Assembly (NCBI GenBank): GCA_013298485.1
Contig: JAAFHS010000083.1
Location: 1 to 8,200 of the forward strand
Length of the DNA stretch: 8,200 bases
Direction of reading: 5' to 3'
Source of the DNA: Rhodobacterales bacterium
Lineage (GTDB): Bacteria; Pseudomonadota; Alphaproteobacteria; Rhodobacterales; Rhodobacteraceae
Shown here: positions 5,653-8,200 of the stretch, one piece after another
Layout of the letters: the number at the start of each line of letters is the position of its first letter
Numbering within the stretch: position 1 is the first letter of the stretch
Program-made: the position numbers and the translations under genes
The notes under the pieces: generated by a model
Databases searched by the model: none
What the model saw: only the letters and a program-made list of their open reading frames with translations
Told to the model about the DNA's origin: nothing

Positions 5653-6120
5653 ATGACCAAGATGACCATCCGCCCGCTTGTCCGCGCTGATCTGCCCGCA
5701 ATCCGGGCCGTCATCGACGCGACCGGCCTCTTTCCCTCCGACATGCTGGACGACATGACGCGCGATTATCTGGCCATGCCCGATGGCCCCGACATCTGGC
5801 TGACGCTTGATCTGTCCGGCCCTATCGGCGTCGCCTATGCAGCGCCAGAACGTATGGCCGAGGGGACGTGGAACCTGTACCTGATTGCCATTGATCCCGG
5901 CCAGCAGGGCAGGGGCCACGGCTCAGCCGTGCTGCGCCACGTTGAGGCGATGCTGGCCAAACGCGGACAGCGGATCTTGCTGGTGGAAACCTCCGGCCTG
6001 CCCGCGTTCACGGCAACACGGGGCTTTTATCGTGCAAATGACTATGGCGAAGAAGGCCGCATCCGCGACTTCTATGCAGCGGGCGAGGATAAGGTGATTT
6101 TCCGCAAATCGCTGGTCTGA
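5653..6120 (+). CDS. GNAT family N-acetyltransferase
   Basis: The product is 155 aa, a full-length single GNAT domain. The N-terminal strand and helix 'TIRPLVRADLPAIRAVID' (5-22) is typical. The acetyl-CoA pyrophosphate loop is 'DPGQQGRGHGSAVLRH' (81-96), containing Q85-x-x-G88-x-G90 after the 'NLYLIAI' strand (74-80). The C-terminal part 'ETSGLPAFTATRGFYRANDY' (112-131) matches the usual strand plus 'FYxxxGF/Y' element. It transfers acetyl from acetyl-CoA to an amine; the substrate cannot be told, and small molecules or protein N-termini are both possible. The ATG at 5653 is chosen for the GGAAAA 6 bases upstream; ATG 5662 (Met4) is a weaker alternative. It stands alone, diverging from the sigma operon and converging with the GFA gene, with a long structured leader upstream. 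Confidence 0.9.
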   Translation: MTKMTIRPLVRADLPAIRAVIDATGLFPSDMLDDMTRDYLAMPDGPDIWLTLDLSGPIGVAYAAPERMAEGTWNLYLIAIDPGQQGRGHGSAVLRHVEAMLAKRGQRILLVETSGLPAFTATRGFYRANDYGEEGRIRDFYAAGEDKVIFRKSLV

Positions 6121-6124
6121 AATG

Positions 6125-6153
6125 GGGCCGGGCAGACCATCTCTGCCCGGCCC
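6125..6153. terminator. Bidirectional hairpin terminator between GNAT and GFA genes
   Basis: GGGCCGGGCAGA (6125-6136) and TCTGCCCGGCCC (6142-6153) form a perfect 12-bp, very GC-rich stem with a 5-base loop (CCATC). It fills the 34-bp gap between two convergent stop codons (6120 and 6155). The T-run is poor on the plus side (GTCAGTCC) and short on the minus side (CATTTCA), so termination may be only partly intrinsic, but the placement strongly supports the role. Confidence 0.8.
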
Positions 6154-6154
6154 G

Positions 6155-6634
6155 TCAGTCCGCCAATCCCCGTGCCTTGTGCCATTGCGCAAGGCTCGCA
6201 TCTGGATAGCCGCCGAATTGCGCATCACCCGGGCGGATATGCGGTGTCACCCAATTTGCCTTGAACGGCAGCATGATATGCGTGTTTTCGGGTGGGATCG
6301 GCAGGTCGGTGTCAATGGCCGACGCATGCGGATGCAGAAGGTCTGGCCAGCGCGCATCCCAGACCCACAGCGCCGACCCGCAGGTGCCGCAGAAGTGCCG
6401 CTCTGCCGTGCCTGCGCGCTGCGTATCATCGGTGGCATAGCCGCGATAGATGCAGACGTTTTCGCGGCCCTTCACCGCAAGTGTGGCGGCATGCGCCCCA
6501 AGGTTGATCGCATATCCGCCGCCGCCGGCCGTTTTGCGGCAGATCGTGCAATAGCAGCGCATATAGGGAAAGGGTGCATAGGCCTCGACGGTAAAGGTCA
6601 CCGCCTTGCAATGGCATGACCCTTCCAGCTGCAT
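6155..6634 (-). CDS. GFA / CENP-V family zinc protein (glutathione-dependent formaldehyde-activating enzyme-like)
   Basis: The product is 159 aa, the usual length of the family. All seven family cysteines are present: 'GSCHC' (Cys7, Cys9), 'RCYCTIC' (Cys27, Cys29, Cys32) and 'FCGTCGS' (Cys82, Cys85), which bind structural and catalytic zinc. The 'GGGGYAINLG' strand (37-46) after the second cluster is also typical. The founding member, Gfa of Paracoccus, was reported to help glutathione react with formaldehyde; most homologues have no proven substrate, so the name should be taken as a family label. The ATG lies 2 bp after the aminotransferase stop (TAG-CG-ATG) with a weak GGCGGG-type ribosome site, so it is the last gene of the sulfurtransferase-aminotransferase-GFA operon. 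A 12-bp hairpin follows the stop by one base. Confidence 0.9.
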   Translation of the reverse strand: MQLEGSCHCKAVTFTVEAYAPFPYMRCYCTICRKTAGGGGYAINLGAHAATLAVKGRENVCIYRGYATDDTQRAGTAERHFCGTCGSALWVWDARWPDLLHPHASAIDTDLPIPPENTHIMLPFKANWVTPHIRPGDAQFGGYPDASLAQWHKARGLAD

Positions 6635-6636
6635 CG

Positions 6637-7815
6637 CTATCCCGCCACTTTCGCAATCGCCGCGGCCAGAATGGGCACCGTCCGCGCATTCAGCCCCGCG
6701 ATGTTGATGCGGCTGTCGCTGACCATGTAGATGCCGTGATCCACCCGCAGCACCTCCACCTGTGCTTCAGTCAGCCCAAGCCTGCTGAACATGCCCCGAT
6801 GATGGGCGATAAAATCATAGCGGTCCGAATTTGTGGCACGGCGCAATTCATCCGCGAGGGCTTGCCGCAGGGTCAGCATGTTCTGCCGCACCTCTTCCAG
6901 CTCCGCCTGCCAATCCGCGCGCAGGGCGTCATCCTCCAGAATCATCGTCACCAGCCGCGCGCCGTGATCGGGCGGAAAGCTGTAGTTCTGTCGGTTAAGG
7001 AAGGCGAGGTTGCCCTGCACCGTTGCCTTCCGGTCCGGCGAGGTCAGCGCGATCAGAACCCCGGTGCGTTCGCGGTAAATCCCGAAATTCTTCGAACATG
7101 ACGCCGCAATCAGCACCTCCGGAAACCGCGCCGCAATCATCCGCGTCGCTGCTGCATCTTCCTCCAGCCCGTCGCCAAAGCCCTGATAGGCCAGGTCCAT
7201 GAACGGAATGGCCCCCCGCGATGCCAGCAGATCGGCCACCTGCGCCCATTGCCCCGCATCCAGATTGGCCCCCGTCGGGTTATGACAGCAGCCATGCAGC
7301 AGCACCGCATCCCCTGCAGCAACCCCTGCAAGGTCCGCCATCAGCCCCTCGAAATCAATGCCCCGCGTGTCCGCATCGAAATAACGGTACTCCGCCATGC
7401 CCATGCCCAGATATTTGATGATCGACGGATGGTTCGGCCATGTCGGATTGCTCAGCCACACGCGCGCCTGCGGGCTGGCCATCCGGATCAGTTCCAGTGC
7501 CTGCCGGATCGCCCCTGTGCCCCCCGGGGTCGCCACCGATGCCGCACGGTCGGCGTAGCCATCACCCAAAATCATGCCCACCATCGCCGCGTTGAACGCA
7601 GGCTCGCCCGCAAGGCCGGTATAGGTTTTCGTGACCTCCACCTCCCACAGCCGCTTTTCCGCCGCCTTCACCGCCCGCATCACGGGCGTCAGGCCCGTCG
7701 CATCCTTATAGACCCCCACGCCAAGGTCGATCTTCCCGTCGCGCGGGTCATCCTTCTGCATCTGGATCAGTGTCAGGATCTTGTCGGCAGGCTGTGGCTT
7801 CAGTGTTTCAAGCAT
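6637..7815 (-). CDS. Class I aspartate / aromatic-amino-acid aminotransferase
   Basis: The product is 392 aa, full length for the AspC/TyrB branch (subgroup I-alpha). It opens 'LKPQPADKILTLIQ' (5-18) and 'KIDLGVGVYKDATG' (28-41), as E. coli AspC does. PLP-site residues are visible: 'PGGTGA' (97-102) for the phosphate, Trp126 in 'NPTWPNH', 'HNPTG' (178-182), Asp207 and Tyr210 in 'MDLAYQGFG', Lys242 in 'SCSKNFG' as the Schiff-base lysine, and Arg250. The substrate Arg near the C terminus is in 'DSRINIAGL'. It exchanges amino groups between aspartate or aromatic amino acids and 2-oxoglutarate in the cytoplasm; which it prefers cannot be read, so no gene symbol is given. The ATG at 7815 has AGGGAA upstream, and the sulfurtransferase stop is 12 bp before it, so the two are in one operon. 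Such aminotransferases can also act on cysteine, giving 3-mercaptopyruvate, the substrate of the neighbour. Confidence 0.93.
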   Translation of the reverse strand: MLETLKPQPADKILTLIQMQKDDPRDGKIDLGVGVYKDATGLTPVMRAVKAAEKRLWEVEVTKTYTGLAGEPAFNAAMVGMILGDGYADRAASVATPGGTGAIRQALELIRMASPQARVWLSNPTWPNHPSIIKYLGMGMAEYRYFDADTRGIDFEGLMADLAGVAAGDAVLLHGCCHNPTGANLDAGQWAQVADLLASRGAIPFMDLAYQGFGDGLEEDAAATRMIAARFPEVLIAASCSKNFGIYRERTGVLIALTSPDRKATVQGNLAFLNRQNYSFPPDHGARLVTMILEDDALRADWQAELEEVRQNMLTLRQALADELRRATNSDRYDFIAHHRGMFSRLGLTEAQVEVLRVDHGIYMVSDSRINIAGLNARTVPILAAAIAKVAG

Positions 7816-7827
7816 GTCATTCCCTGC

Positions 7828-8200
7828 CTAGACGGCAGGCCCCTTTTCAATCGGCAGATCATCATACATGCCCCATTCCGCCCATGACCCGTCATACAGC
7901 GCATGGTTCCTGTGGCCCAGCCGTTCCAGCGCAAGCGACAGGATCGCCGCAGTCACCCCGGACCCGCAGGTCGTGATGACAGGCTTTGCCAAATCCACCC
8001 CCGCGCCCGCGAACACATCGCGCAACGCCGCCAGCGGTTTCATCGTGCCATCGGCGTTCAGCACATCGGCATAGGGCACCGACCGCGCCCCCGGAATATG
8101 CCCCGCCCGCAGGCCCGCGCGCGGCTCCGCCGCCGTGCCCGCAAACCGCGCCGCCGAGCGTGCATCAATCACCTGCGCATGGCCCAGTTTCGACGCATTC
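7828..8200 (-). CDS. sseA: 3-mercaptopyruvate sulfurtransferase, C-terminal rhodanese domain (5' end outside window)
   Basis: The frame is open to the window edge; a GTG at 8172 is internal, because the reading frame continues upstream as 'NASKLGHAQVIDARSAARF', the normal start of the second rhodanese domain. Seen landmarks are 'VIDARSAARF', 'GHIPGARSVPY', the active-site loop 'CGSGVTA' (Cys codon at 7966-7968) and 'LYDGSWAEWG' near the C terminus. The C-G-S-G-V-T loop is that of mercaptopyruvate sulfurtransferases rather than thiosulfate sulfurtransferases (C-R-K-G-V-T). The enzyme moves sulfur from 3-mercaptopyruvate to its cysteine, then to thiols or cyanide. About 124 residues are visible out of roughly 280 in the family. 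The aminotransferase gene follows by 12 bp. A 6-bp stem (CCTGCC/GGCAGG, 7823-7839) spans the stop codon. Confidence 0.9.
   Translation of the reverse strand, partial: NASKLGHAQVIDARSAARFAGTAAEPRAGLRAGHIPGARSVPYADVLNADGTMKPLAALRDVFAGAGVDLAKPVITTCGSGVTAAILSLALERLGHRNHALYDGSWAEWGMYDDLPIEKGPAV

Noticed and set aside
1..8200. tRNA, rRNA, CRISPR array, insertion sequence or prophage
   Set aside because: No cloverleaf, rRNA core sequence, regularly spaced repeats, transposase or integrase motifs were seen. Gene composition is uniform.

Overview
The window is about 60-65% G+C (estimated by eye), densely packed, and rich in short operons with ATGA or few-base junctions. The proteins look like those of an alphaproteobacterium of the Rhodobacterales (Roseobacter/Rhodobacter group). 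The best indicators are the GT2 - GT14 - 'NodH-like' sulfotransferase string and the secreted-repeat protein - ECF sigma - anti-sigma operon. This placement rests on recognising protein families, not on a search.

Layout. (1) Positions 1-3539, + strand: a surface-glycan operon. It holds the end of a family-2 glycosyltransferase, a Core-2/I-branching type (GT14) glycosyltransferase with a large uncharacterised C-terminal domain, and a sulfotransferase that appears to contain two sulfotransferase folds, the second with a worn-out cofactor loop. The genes overlap or abut, so they are probably co-translated and build and sulfate an extracellular or capsular glycan. (2) Positions 3549-5239, - strand: a three-gene stress-signalling operon, read from right to left. 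It holds a small secreted protein of the PF03640 repeat family, an ECF sigma factor, and a single-pass membrane anti-sigma factor without a zinc-binding motif. It converges with the glycan operon across only 9 bp. (3) Positions 5240-5652: a 413-bp intergenic region between divergent genes. It carries a plausible sigma-70 promoter with a palindrome on its -10 box, inverted repeats, an 8-codon upstream ORF with a Shine-Dalgarno sequence, a perfect 11-bp hairpin starting at that ORF's stop codon, and a 10-bp direct repeat. This long structured leader precedes a GNAT acetyltransferase gene (5653-6120) and is the least explained part of the window. (4) Positions 6155-8200, - strand: an operon running from a 3-mercaptopyruvate sulfurtransferase (5' end outside the window) to a class I aspartate/aromatic aminotransferase to a GFA/CENP-V-type zinc protein. 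It converges with the GNAT gene on a perfect 12-bp hairpin that probably terminates both.

Working together. The first module is envelope polysaccharide synthesis. The second senses something outside the cytoplasm and releases a sigma factor. The last may handle sulfur and small thiols: an aminotransferase able to act on cysteine would make the mercaptopyruvate used by the sulfurtransferase, while GFA proteins are associated with thiol adducts. No tRNA, rRNA, CRISPR array, insertion sequence or phage gene was found.
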